From Mesocentrotus franciscanus (lineage: Eukaryota; Echinodermata; Echinoidea; Camarodonta; Strongylocentrotidae), in contig CP137666.1 of assembly GCA_037976565.1 (NCBI GenBank), positions 49,441,271 to 49,505,270 of the forward strand: a DNA stretch of 64,000 nt. Direction: 5' to 3'. The notes below the pieces were generated by a model. It saw only the letters and a list, made by a program, of their open reading frames with translations. It was not told where the DNA came from and searched no databases. A program made the position numbers and the translations under genes. Shown here in pieces: positions 12,777-25,900 of the stretch. How positions within the stretch are numbered: the first letter of the stretch is position 1; every line of letters starts with the position of its first letter.

Positions 12777-13027
12777 TCCAGCCGGCGGCAAGGGAGGGGG
12801 CCTAAAAAGCGCCCACTTCGTGCGCCAGGGGTAGTGAGCACAATTTTTTCTTTTTTTTGGGGGGCACCCGAAAAAAATTTCCTACGGGAAGGGTGATTTT
12901 TTTTCCTCCACTCCCTTTCTCTCAGGAGGGGCCCATCTTCTTTTTTTTTTTTTTTTAAGGGTGTTTTTACCTGTTTTTTTCCTAGGGGACGGGGCCGGGC
13001 CCCCCTGGGCCCCTGGATCCGCCACTG
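12777..13027. mobile_element. 251-bp hAT-type MITE
   Basis: Ends CAGGGGCGGATCCAG and CTGGATCCGCCACTG are 15-bp inverted repeats with one mismatch. Perfect 8-bp duplications GTGAGATA lie at 12769-12776 and 13028-13035. An 8-bp duplication with CAG...CTG ends fits the hAT superfamily. Confidence 0.88.
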
Positions 13028-13170
13028 GTGAGATAACCCTAGCTACCTGTAAATCTTGCCATTTTAATTATTGTAACTTTTCAGTTTTGTCATATTATAT
13101 AGCAAGGTTCTTAAACATGTTCTGACAGTTATGGTCAATATCGTAGCATGGCTCCATTTCTTTCCATCCC

Positions 13171-13200
13171 GCCATCTCTCTCTCCCTCTCCCCTCCCCCT

Positions 13201-13232
<32 letters not shown>

Positions 13233-13386
13233 CTCTCTCTCTCTTCTTTTCTTCTTCTTCTTCTTCTTCTTCTTCTTCTTCTTCTTCTTCTTCTTTTTCT
13301 TTTTCCTCTTTTTCTTCTTCTTCTTCTTCTTTTTCTTCTTCTTCTTCTTCTTCTTCTTCTTCTTCTTCTTCTTCTTCTTCTTCTTC
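13171..13386. repeat. Compound (CT)n/(CA)n/(TTC)n microsatellite
   Basis: A short CT run and CACACA lead into about 135 bp of nearly pure TTC. Translated frames here (poly-Leu, poly-Ser) are artefacts. Confidence 0.95.
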
Positions 13387-13463
13387 AGCTTTTACTGTCT
13401 TATGCTTTATGCAGTCGAGAAAACACGCCCCACTGCGCCCCTGTGCCCTGTCTCCCCCTCCGC

Positions 13464-13758
13464 CGCGACTTTTTTAAAAACCTAACCCAGCCCTCCTAGC
13501 GCTGCATTTGAATATTTGAATATTTGCGTTGGTACGGTCTGGTGGAGGTTTTTAAAAAGTCGCCCCCACTCCGGGGTCGGAGGGACCGCATTCGTGTTCC
13601 CCAAATCTCCGGTAAAGGGGTAATTTCGCGCGACATAGTCCGACCAGAGAATTGTAAAAAAAAAAGGGGTGTATTTGATTTTTCACCCGGAGATTTCTTT
13701 AAAAAGGGGGTGTTTTTACTTTTTCTCTCTTTGGATTCCTGAGAAATTTAAAAAGGGG

Positions 13759-13793
<35 letters not shown>

Positions 13794-14042
13794 GACTTCT
13801 GAGATATTTAAAAAGGGGGTCATAAATATCTTGAATATCATAGATAGAGGGGTACATTGAGCAGTGTTCCGGATTTAAAGGGGTCTTCAAGGCAGGAAAA
13901 GCCCGCGAAAGGGGGGTTCAGAAATTTTGGCAGTCCTCAGATAGGGGGTGCTTTTAATGAGAGGGAACAAGCACACGCGTACCCTAAAATAACACTGAGT
14001 GGGGGGCCGCCCCCCCCCCTCCCGGTCCATAGCTACGCCACT
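13464..14042. repeat. Degenerate repeat-built element with one hAT-like end
   Basis: GCGACTTTTTTAAAAACCT near 13466 and its complement near 13547 form a palindrome. TTTAAAAAGGGG recurs at about 13692, 13748 and 13809. The right end CCATAGCTACGCCACTG (to about 14042) looks like a hAT terminus, but no matching left terminus or 8-bp duplication was found. Confidence 0.5.
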
Positions 14043-14424
14043 GGTTATATCTTTATATTATTCTCTTACTTAATCTTTTGATGTGAGTAAGAGAATTTAG
14101 ATGATGCATTAAAGAGGAAAATGTTTAAGAGAAACCCGAACGCATCGTAAATTGTATTTTTACAAAAACTCTACTTGGCTTTTATGGTGGAAAAAATTAA
14201 AATGGATGGGTTTGAACTAAGAGCGCATCAGACAAAAAAATAGTGGTTCTTATAATTTATCACAGGAAGGACATTTTTTTTCACATTGAAGAGGCACTTT
14301 ATGTTTTATGTAATACACTGTTATTTTAAAATATTGGTGACATTAGCCTTCCCTTGGCCCTATGTTCCGACGCCGGCGCATACCCCCTCCCCCGTTTTCA
14401 ATATCTTGAAATTGCTCTTTTTCG

Positions 14425-14425
<1 letters not shown>

Positions 14426-14467
<42 letters not shown>
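14426..14467. repeat. (TA)n microsatellite
   Basis: About 40 bp of nearly pure TA. Confidence 0.95.
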
Positions 14468-15541
14468 GTTTCATATTCTTGACAACCCCGCCACAATTTG
14501 CTTTAATTAAAGAGAATAACACGAAACTAAATTATTCTCAATGGGTCCACATATTACGTTAGTATAAGACGGTTGATCGTGATATCAAGACCTAAATAAG
14601 CTTTGCTAAGCTTTACAAAAATTCGTTCATAAAACTCCTGTCGTTACTGAACATGGCCTTTTTGTAAAAAGCGAGACATATATTAATGACCATAGGCATG
14701 TTTTACTGACAAATAAATTAGTAAAATCTGTGTATGATTCTACCCATTTTCTAGATAGATAGACAGATAGATAAATAGATATAACAGATGGAGAGATAGA
14801 TAGATAGACAAGTTAAACAGACATATATACGAACACAAATAAACACAGAGAATATCACATTTAGAGATACATTTATAAGTCAACGTTAGGTATCGAGGTA
14901 GACATATTTATAGACTGTTGAAGTAGGCCAAAACATATCATAGAGGAAGAGATGGATAGGGAAAATGGAGTTCGGATGAATCGAATTTATTAACTAATTT
15001 ATTGAACGTCTGATTTTTTTGTTATTGATTGATTAATTAGATTTATTTATTTATCGACAGATTAATTGATCTACTGATCGATCAAATTGATTATTTTCAA
15101 GTGTTTAATCCTAAAATGCTCTTGTGTATTTTTTCCCCCATTTTTTTTTTTAATTTAGAGAGTATCACAAGGGGGCGCTAGAGAACGCCTCAAGCAGTCA
15201 CATAGATACTCGTTGATTTTTTTTATTTATTTATTTTTTAATCCACGGATGTTTGAAAGAAGTCACAAGAAAGAAATTAAAATTATAATTTTTTACACAG
15301 TTACATAATAGATATAGCTTCTTGATATGCAATCTTTTATGAATAAGCCGCATTGATCAGTGGTTGACGTTCGATTATACGAATAATTATCAACTTTCCA
15401 GTTTGCACAATAATGGTATTGGTAAGATTCATAAATTATTTGAAATATCACCTCTTCCGTTTGAGCAATGCTTTATATATTTACAAATATGTGGTAACAG
15501 TGGTATTATTTGTATTTCACAGTATAAACAGACATCGTACG

Positions 15542-15573
<32 letters not shown>

Positions 15574-15697
15574 CATTTATAAAGTGCAACATATCCATCT
15601 CTTGAATTCAACATACTTGCTCACAAAATACGACATATGTTTTGATAGTATATGCCTATTTGGAGAAGTGAAGATAGATTTACTCCCCCATATCTCA

Positions 15698-15762
<65 letters not shown>

Positions 15763-16140
15763 CGTCTCCCCATGTGCTTGAATTCTGTATTATTCATTAG
15801 AAATTAATTACAATGTTGATTAAATAAAGAAAAAAGTAAACATTTTTTCCCCAATAGGTTGTGATGTAGTCTCTAAGAATTATGTTGCGACCCCTTCAGG
15901 CTTAACATTATAAATTACCTATGCGTTGGTTTCATTACACACAAAACAGTCTATGTTATAGCATGTTTAGGGACGATATGTTTCATAACAAATAAGTATA
16001 TTTCCATTATCCATATGCATTCATTACAAAATGAACTATAACCATTTTTGTTCTCATTTCGTACGTGAGCCACCCACAGAACTGTTCTGTGGAGCCACCG
16101 TCGATTTGTTTTCTAGCGCCATCATACGACGAATGACAGA
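14468..16140. other. Intergenic region before DRC11, with several microsatellites
   Basis: Contains (GATA)n-like 14751-14811, (AAT)n 15543-15571 and (TC)n 15701-15761. No reading frame with homology. Confidence 0.6.
15701..15761. repeat. (TC)n microsatellite
   Basis: About 60 bp of pure TC. Confidence 0.95.
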
Positions 16141-16144
16141 TAGT

Positions 16145-16170
16145 GTTTCCTTGGTGATTGATTGTAAATA
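16145..16170 (+). promoter_or_regulatory. Possible RFX half-site and forkhead (FOXJ1-type) site upstream of DRC11
   Basis: About 120-145 bp upstream of the DRC11 ATG, GTTTCC-TT-GGTGAT at 16145 partly matches the X-box (GTTNCC-AT-GGNAAC), and TGTAAATA at 16163 matches a forkhead core. RFX and FOXJ1 factors are known activators of motile-cilium genes. The X-box match is imperfect. Confidence 0.3.
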
Positions 16171-16288
16171 CCGACCTTTTTGCTAGTCAAACCGGCGAAA
16201 AACTACAGTGGAAAATTGGCAAAACTATTATATTATACGGACACATAATGAGTTTTTGAAATTGAGACGTATTAAATACACGAGCACC

Positions 16289-16299
16289 ATGTCTCATAG
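16289..16299 (+). CDS. DRC11 (IQCA1): DRC11 exon 1 (start codon)
   Basis: Only 11 coding bases: ATG plus two codons and two bases, then GTAAGTG. Joined to exon 2 it gives MSHSYYQKQW, matching the short MS..YYxKQW start typical of the family. No other upstream ATG gives an in-frame splice. Confidence 0.85.
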
Positions 16300-19200
16300 G
16301 TAAGTGACAATTTCTAATACAATTTATAAGTGTGCTATTGATGGTTTGATGCCAAGTTAATTTCCCGCGAGACAGTTTTGTGTGAGTCCCATGCGTTCAA
16401 AATTGTGTTGTATTTTGCGAACAGTTATTTGAATGCGGGTGCAGCTGCATGGTACTCCTTCCTGAATTTTATGTTGTTTAGGACTAATACTAGGATACAT
16501 ATAATGTAATTGAGGACATGTATTATACTAAGTAGGAACTTTGTCTTCTAGACTTTTTTGTTTTGTTTAAATCTCAGGCTTGCATGCACCTCTTGCAATA
16601 AACAACTTAACAAATAACAAGCGCAACATTATTGCCAAAATTTCTGTCTCTCACTCTCACTGCAGCTAGCGCGAGAGACAGAAATCTCTCAGTCATCAGC
16701 AACATTTAATATTCAAATTTGCTGTAATGTTAGAACATAGAATTTAGAAGACTTCAAATTACATGTATGCAATATAATGCAACTGCAAGTAAATTCACCT
16801 TCAATTCTATGCATCATTTTTACCTAACTGATTTAACCGCATTAATTTTGATGTCACTTGATTATCTATATTAAGATCTAGTATCACTGGAAGCCATGGA
16901 AGATGGGATCTATTGAAGTTTTGATTGAGATGACATCACATTCATTTGTGGCTTTATCAATAACTTGTGCATCAGCCATCACATCTCAACAGTCAACTAT
17001 TGTTGTAACATGCCCACTGTCTTTGTATTGATTTTTGTTTTATGTTTCACTAATTATAAAGAGAAGTGACTTTCCTTTATCTATTTCTGTTATTTGTGAA
17101 TTTGACATGTGATGAAATGCTCAACATTGCATCCTCACAAATTGATTGCCTTTTTCCCTTTTGCAGCTACTACCAGAAGCAGTGGCTAGAAGCACAGGAT
17201 AGCCTCAATGACCTGCTCCAACAAGAGATACCCCCTGAGCCACCCAAACCTGAGAAAGATCGCCTCACAGCATTCCAAAACATCGCCACCCTTTACCTCA
17301 AATACCTCCAGATATTCCGCAAAATTGAAGGATGCTACGACCAGGTTGTTCACCCCCAGAAGCGCCGTGTACTTCGTCGTATGCTGGATGGTGTCATGGG
17401 GCGGTTGATTGAGCTCAAGAATGAGATGGTTCTTTTGGAGTTTTCTGAATTCCACTACTTTGATGACATCTTGTCTGATCTTAAATTGACACCAGTAAGT
17501 TCTTTTAGTTGTCAAATGTGTCTTATAATTATTTGCAATGTTCTTCCTATTTTGGTTCTTTAGTTTTAATCTTGTTGACTTGCTTGATCAGAGTCAGTCC
17601 CAAAACAACTCTAAACAACCAGAACATTTTCAAATGCATTGCTATTTTATAAATGTGACTGAAAATTTTTATTTGGAATGTCTCTTAGGGCTTTAAACTA
17701 CAATGTTGCTTTGAAGATAACAAGTGATTGAGTGATTGACTGCATACATTATATGAAACAGAATTATATGAAAGTTACACCCATATTGATAATAAACTTT
17801 TGCAGTAGAAAATGCATCAAAACATACATATGAAAAGCCTGAGCCTAAAAGACAGCTATACAAAACAAAACAAAAATATATAACTTTCAATGAAATGAAA
17901 AAAGGTTAAAAAACTTTCTGACAATTTTTGTAGAGACCGACAAGATTCATTTAGCTTTCATTATTTAAAGTGTGTAAGTATAATACAAGAAATTTGAATG
18001 TTGTGACTCTCGCCTCCCTCACAGAATGACATTGAGATTCCAGTCCCAAAGTACTTCATCAATGAGAGGGCAAAGGTGCTGCAGGACCGTGAGAAACTCC
18101 TTGGCCAGATCCTGGCCAAGATGGGTCCTCCCGAGGAGAAGACTGAGGAGATTAAGATGTCCCCGGATGAAGCCATTCGCATCATCCAGGTTCACGAGAG
18201 AGCTCGACAAGGTCGTCTCAGGGCTAAGTTCATGAGAGAGATTCGTCTCCAAGAAGAGCGGGAAAGGAATGCAGCCAACAGAGGTGCTCCCACGCTAGAC
18301 ACAGAGCTGGCTGCAGTTAGGGTCCAAAAGGTATACACCATTGATTATTCCTTGTTAATACAGTCATTATTTTGTCACATCAATTACTGGAATCTTCTAC
18401 ATTCAATTCATGTATGTGTGTTAATAGCTGTGCCATTAGACATCACTTTGTCAAATTTGTCAGTTCCATAGCATGAAAGATTATTTAAAATATGTATAGT
18501 TTGGTAATCAAGTGAAAACATATTTTATCGAAAGGGAGACATGGTGGTTTGATTTACATGACAAATTAATGCATGTTGATTGATTTACTAAAACGTGATT
18601 ATTAAAATTGTGTCCAAACTTTTTTCTATGCCTTGATCTGAAAAGTCAGTCATGAGTAACTAAAGATATGATGTTAAATTTGTTTACTGAAAGTACTGTC
18701 ATTGAAAATAAAATATAGCATATGTATGATATTTAATTTTCCATCTTTCCTACTTTCATAACAGACTTGGAAAGGTTATGCAGTCAGAAAGAGGATCAAG
18801 AGAGAAAGAGAAGAAGAAATGAGATTCATTGGTATGGTAAGTATTCTAATAGGTGTAGTATAGATTACTATAACTATTGAAATATGTTTTCTAACATGTA
18901 AAACAAATTGTGAACTATATCAATTTATGGGTTTGATGAGAAAGGAGTATAAACAAATTACAAAGTCAATTTACTATATTTTATTTCAAATACATTGATT
19001 ATTTGTATGTTGATTAAAAGCTCTATACTGGATTGTATATATAATTGAATTATTTGATATGATTGGTATATTTACAGTCTTTACAATCTATAGTATAATC
19101 AAAATTGTTTGCATACTTTTAGTTATCTTTCTTGTTAACAAACTGCAATAATATTGAGCCTATGAGCATCTCAATAATTCAACAATCAAATAGTTAAATG

Positions 19201-22200
19201 GTTGCATATTCTATAATTTCCCTTTTGTGCAAATGCACTTTAACTATCTTGGACTAGGTCCCACCTCGTGACCCCACCAACCCCAAGAACACCTCCCAGG
19301 TGCTGGCGGAACGCACAGAGAAGACCCGTCGTGTAACACAAGCGGACCATGAGAGGGAGTATCAACAAAGTCTGGTCAGTATCAAGACCAAACTAAGGGA
19401 AGTCGAAGGCCCAGATATGAAGGAGACTATGCAAGATCAGATCAGACAGTGGTTTATTGAATGCAGGTCAGTAAAACATCCAAATTAGAGAACTAGGCCA
19501 AATCTATAACATAGCATATTCATAACAATGAGACGGAAATGTGTGAGTTGGTCAAGTCATCAGCTCTATTTTCTGTGTTTTTTATATAGTGTAAATCTAG
19601 AAATGTGAATATTTTTTATTTTTGCATAATCTTTGGAATACAATAATGCACTATTCAAACACAGAATAAGAATTTATTGGATCTCATTTTTGTTTAATTT
19701 TTTTGAGTAAAATTACATATGGATACATCTAAAATGAACTTAGAAGGTGTATTGTGGGAAATATATATAAGTGAGCAATTATTTGCTTAGATGAAGGCAT
19801 GTTATTAATGTTATAGATGTAATAGATTTATTCATTTCTTCTCTTATCAGAGATGCTACAGGAAAGTTTCCTGACTACCCTGATGAAGATGAAGGAGGGT
19901 CAGCTGCAATATTCAAGAGAAAGATCCAGCAGAGGTAACCTTGTTTATCATTATTTCAACTTTGTTATGATATTCACCATACGATTTTGAAGGTTTTATT
20001 TGATTAGTGATTTTTTTAATATTATTGTTGATGAAAAATGAAATAGATATTGAGTGAGTAAAAATTAGAATAATTTTAGTAGTTCCTCATGAATTTACTG
20101 AAATTTTTGTATACAGATGCTTCAATGTGTGTTCTAGAGGATGTACTGGTAGTTGGATCTCTGGTTGTTTAGAATTCTTACTTGATACATCCTCACTAGT
20201 TCATAAAGAAATTTACTCAAAAAAAAAAATTATTGATGTAAAAAGATGAGTTTTATAATGTGCCATATCTCATTTGATAGATTGAGGCAGAGCTGGCTGG
20301 TAAAGAGGATGACAAAGGCAAAGGGAAGAAGAAAGGTGGAAAGAAAAGTGCCAAGAAAGATAAGAAGAAAGACAAGAAGGACAAGAAGGGCAAGAAAGGA
20401 AAGAAAGGGAAAGGTGGAGATGATGATGAAGAAGAAGAAGGCTTCAAACTTCAACAATCAAACTTCCTCCCTGATACTGATGGTGCTGCGAAAGATTTCT
20501 CAGGTAAAAAAAAAAATCCAGTCTGATTTGTGTGTACATACCAGAAAGCAAGAAGCAAACAACCCTTGTCGATAAAATATCAGGAAATATTCAAACAGTT
20601 TACTGTCAAAATTATATTCAAAGTTTGAATTTTTTTAATGATTTGTTGATTTTTACTATTGAAAGTAGTTTGTAAAAACAAAGTAAAGTTCTCCCAGTCA
20701 GTTGATATAATCCTAAATGTCCTTTAGTGACGGAACTAATGAAGTTGAATATTAGTTGACTAATATGTGATTTAAAAAAAAAAAAAAATTTAATTTATGA
20801 GATACCAGCAACTGATTTGATACTTTTTCATTAATTGGTGTCTATTGAATTTGGTTTAAAGTGTTTCCAGTTATTGACATACATGTATATTTATTAAGTG
20901 ATTGCGTTTTGTGAATTTTGTCAATTAACAGGTATTTGGAAAGAGAGGAACGAGGAGTCTAACTTCAGTCAGAAACCCGACTCAGAATTAATAAAGGAAG
21001 AGAAGCGCATTGAGGTTGAGAATGAAATAAGAACGCAGGTCGATGAACTCATGAGGACTGAACTGAAAAATCTCAAGGTGGTGAGTATGCCCTCTCCAAA
21101 ATGATCGATAACTAAAAATAATCAATAAACTCAGAACAGGAAGGTTGTTAACTTAATATTGGGGGATGTGAGATCCAAGTTATAAGGTTTGGATACAATT
21201 GCCTCCTTAAATCCTGAAGATTATTGCAGTCTACAGTCCTACGAAGAACGTACTACAGGTGCAATACACCCAGTTTACATGCTAATCTTTTACAAAGAGT
21301 GTATTGGTTTTAACATTCATATGGTGTGACCCTCCTATACATAGGACCTCCATTTAATGTCTGAACTGGGATCAAATGTTTTTCAGATGAATTAACTCCT
21401 GCACTATTAAACAGTGGTGAGACACACTAACACGCAATAGACTTTTGTTTGTCAGCATGTTCAGGACTTGTCCCCAAGTGTAAGATCATCCAATCCTCCC
21501 CAAGGCAGACACTCTGCAATGAGCCGTATCACATTAGCATCCTTCTGATCTGATAATAGACTTTTGTTTGTGCAGCATTGTCAATTAGTGTAAGATCGAT
21601 CCTCCCCAAGGCAGACACTCTGCAATGAGCCGTATCACATTAGCATCCTTCTGATTCCGAGCATTCAATATTGGCTGTATTATGAACATGATTACAATTG
21701 GTTGGTGAACTTGTAATTGTAATTAAACTGGGATCAAAATCTGTCATGTACATTTTACTCTGATGTGAGATACAATGTGCAATCAATTACTGGTTAATAA
21801 ATAGTGCTTTTTTTGTCATCTTTAATATTATGACCTTTTTTTTTATATTTAGGACTTACTGCTATTGATATTAATTGTATTCACATAATCCCTGACAACG
21901 TGTAACTTTCTGATTTGAATTGTATTAGCATTGAAATTTATTCAACCATTATCAATATTTGAATCATAAATGTTCATTGCCATTATGCAATAAATTAACA
22001 TCTCTCTTAATCCTTTAGGTCTTGGCAAAAGCTAATCAAGTTACAGTACATGTATGTTAGCATATATAACCATGTATAGTTGTGAAAACCTGATGAATGG
22101 TTGTGATTTATATTGTAGATAAGTAGATTCCCCAGAATTCTTCCCTCTCTTATAATTATCACAGAAAATTATCTGTAGCCTTATTATATGAAATTGCAAC

Positions 22201-22883
22201 AACAATAAAAAGAAAAAGAAAAAAAGAATGCCCTCACCACACATCTGATTTTATCCCCCAATGTCCTATATTCAGCCCTTCTATTTTCTGTTTCTGAATG
22301 ATAGGCAATTCACTGTCCTCTCTCTATATATAATTCCAAATTCATTTTCTGACCAGTTTTACTAATTAATCTGCACATTTCCCCTCTCTATGTAAGGGTT
22401 GTATGCACTGGATATTTAAAGATAGATAGATAGATAACTGATTTATTAATAAAAAACATCATTGCGGCATAGCCGAATTGCAATGAATTTACAAATATTC
22501 CTTTTTAAAATGACATAAATACATTTGTACAAACGTTTAAAATACATTGGGAAATATAAATTCAAAAACATATGTTAGAACCTACATTCACAATTAGTAT
22601 ACTGTCCCACTTTCTTGTAATGTTCTTTGTCACTTATATCACAAATGTACCTTTTACAAATGCTATCCTCCAATCCTATATATTTTCTGTGAAAACTTTT
22701 ATGATCAAACATGTGATGTAGATATATTGAGCATAAAATGAATAAGTGTATGATGTAAGATTAGAAATGTTCAATGTTTGGTGGAAGTGTCTTTCTTCAG
22801 TTTTTAGTTTGGTTGCTAGACAAAAAACCAAGACAATTACTTTATTTACCAAATTCAAATTTTCTTGTGGTAATGAATACTGA

Positions 22884-22917
<34 letters not shown>

Positions 22918-25900
22918 TAATCATATTTAACATTAATTATGCTGCATATTTCATGAGATATTTGGTTGCTACACAGTCCACAAAGACTTTGAGGGTACAC
23001 TCTGGTCCCTAATAATGCCTACTTTGAGGTAGAACTTGTGTCAACGTTGATATCATTTAAACAAAAAAGTAAGAATTATGTGAAGAATGAAACAAACTGT
23101 AGACCAATGATTGACTGATTTATCATTTTATTTACAGTGAATTGGAAAAGTATTACATTTGTAATTTTGAATGGATTTGCGTAGGATAATGTTCTAATAT
23201 TTGTAATATGTTCTTGTTTTCACTCGGTCTCTTGTTGTCATTATTTCAGGCTGTCGACAGAGACAAGGGTAAGGGGAAGAAAGGCAAGAAGGGCAAAAGT
23301 GGAAAGAAGAGTGGAAAGAAAAAGAAGAAGAAGAAGAGCGGCAAGAAGAGTGGAAAGAAAGGCAAGAAGGGCAAGAAAGAGAAGGATCTTACTCCTGATA
23401 GGTAAGACATATTCAAAGTGTTGAAAGCTATCTTTGATCATTACCAATGAACTTCAATAAAAGCTGTTGTTCAGGGCAATGCATGAGACTATCATTTAAA
23501 GAACACTGTTTACATTTTCTGACTGTTTGATAGAAATATTCATTTTTTGTAAATAAGTTGTTATGAATGCATTACAAAATAAAGTGATCTAAATGTTATT
23601 GTTTTTCAAAGGTCAGATGTCGCCAGTGTAAAATAACAGATAATTTTTAGATACCGGTAATAAAAGTTAGATGTCAAGTGAAACATGCCAGCAGTGAACC
23701 TTTTAATGATGTGGGGTATAATATACTTCATACATATTTTGAGGTATAGGGGAATTGAATTTATAGAATTGACCAAGCAGTTATGAATGTGAAGGATGAA
23801 GGATATATATTTGAATTGAATATATAAAATTTGTAATACTAATTTAAAACTAATTTGAGTTAAGTCAAATGGCATAAGACATCTAGAGGATTAGGAACAT
23901 TGTGGACAATGTGGTATTTATTCCTCTTGGGCATAAAATGGACTTGCACTTGAATATCTATATGACTGCTTTTGCGAATAACATGATTTCATTGTGATTT
24001 TATATTTATTTTATTTCTAGGACTGTTGAGGATCTTTATGAGGAGCTGGTAAAAGAAGGGATCATCGTTCGTTCCCCGAAGTTTCCTCTTCAGGACTACA
24101 TTGGAGAGTACAGCTACCTGGGTACCACCCTTAGACAGGCCAACATTGAACCTATGCCTTCACTCTCTGATGTCAGACAACTGGTGGCCCTGTATGGAAT
24201 CCTACCTCTAGGTAAAAAGAAAATCAGTAGTACATAGCTTGGGCCTAATCATTGAGGTAATGTCACAGGTATCACAGGTATCATGCAAGTGAGGGGGGGG
24301 GGGGTGGGGTGTGAGGTGCACTGATTGGGAGAGGATACAGGAAAAGGTCCTATGATCTTCCCTTCAGGGCTTTTTCCAAGAGTTACCAAAATTTTTAGAC
24401 TAGATCTACAGAACTTTGAAAATACTTCATTAATTATCATTCTTCCTGTAATTGAGCATTGCCTGTAAGAGAGCATTTCTAATCTGGGGTATTTTGGGAG
24501 GTTACTATTATTTGATGCTATCAGCGTGCATAATCAATGTACAAGACCAACATCAATTACACATTTTTATTCCATTCTGCCTGCAGGATCACAAGCTGTT
24601 CATGAGAAGGCCCCGCACATCAAGTCCATCCTTCTGGCAGGACCACGAGGTACCGGGAAGCGCAGCCTGGTCAACGCCATCTGTACTGAGACAGGTGCCA
24701 ACCTGTTTGATCTGACCGCCACCAACATCGCTGGCAAGTACCCCGGCAAGTCTGGCCTTGCTATGCTGATGCACATGGTATTGAAGGTCGGCAGACTCCT
24801 GCAGCCATCTGTCGTCATGATCGGTGATGCGGAAAGGACATTCCTCAAGAAGGTGCCCAAGACTGACAAGGTGAGATTAATGAATGGTTATATAGTTGAG
24901 GACACACATTTTGACTGATTTAAGAAATATGGTTAAGATTCTATCGATTACAGAAGGAAGCTTATTAAGTTAATTTCAATTGATTGCTAAAGAAAAATTA
25001 ATTTTTGATTGATTATACAAGATTAAGTTTCAGTTGACTGCATAAGAAGTTTAAATTTTGATTTAGAAGCTGTTGTATTTGTGATATTTACTTAATAAAT
25101 CCAATCACTATTATTTTCATTTTGCAGACTCACCCCACATGTCTGAAGGAGCTCCCTTAAGATACTAAAGTTCCTAAATCCTGAAGACGTTAGGAGTTGT
25201 TCAATCTATTTGTAATGTAGACAAAACAATTTTAGTCGTTATTATTGTCATCTCCCTTGCAGACTGATCCCAAGCGTCTGAAGAAGGAGCTCCCTAAGAT
25301 GCTGAAGCTTCTAAAGCCTGAAGATCGTGTGGTGCTGGTAGGAACCTCCAGGGCACCCTTTGAGTGTGAGATGAAGGGTCTGGTAGGAGCATACCAACGA
25401 GTTGTCCTTATCCCAAGACCAGACTACGCCTCCAGACATTGTAAGTCCTTGAATAACTATTCTTTTCATAAATGAAAGGAGTCGGAAAAAGTGGGTTGTA
25501 GCTTGCAGTGTTTGATTATATTTGTCTTTAAAAAAATATATTAAAAAATTGAGGTGTACATAATTTCCATTGAGTTAGTTAGGTTTTTATATATTTCTTT
25601 ATTTTCAAATACTGGTGTGGCAGCTAGGAAAAAGGAGAATTAATGACAATATGATATTATTGTTATTCTGGGGGTTAACTTAGAGCAATGATTTTTTTTT
25701 TTTTGTTATCCCTATTCACATACTAGTCTAGTTTCCTCATTTCCCCTTTGTGGAACCATTTACAATAAGACAGTACCTTTCAGCTTACAAAGTAACTTGT
25801 TGAGAAAAACAAAGACAATGATCGAGTTGAAGTGTACTCAACGTATTGCTTATGCGCAGTTAGAATTGAAGTATTGTGCACAAGGTCATGAATAACCAAA

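Noticed and set aside
13131..13499. Poly-Leu and poly-Ser frames of 109-122 codons
   Set aside because: They arise from the (CT)n/(TTC)n microsatellite.
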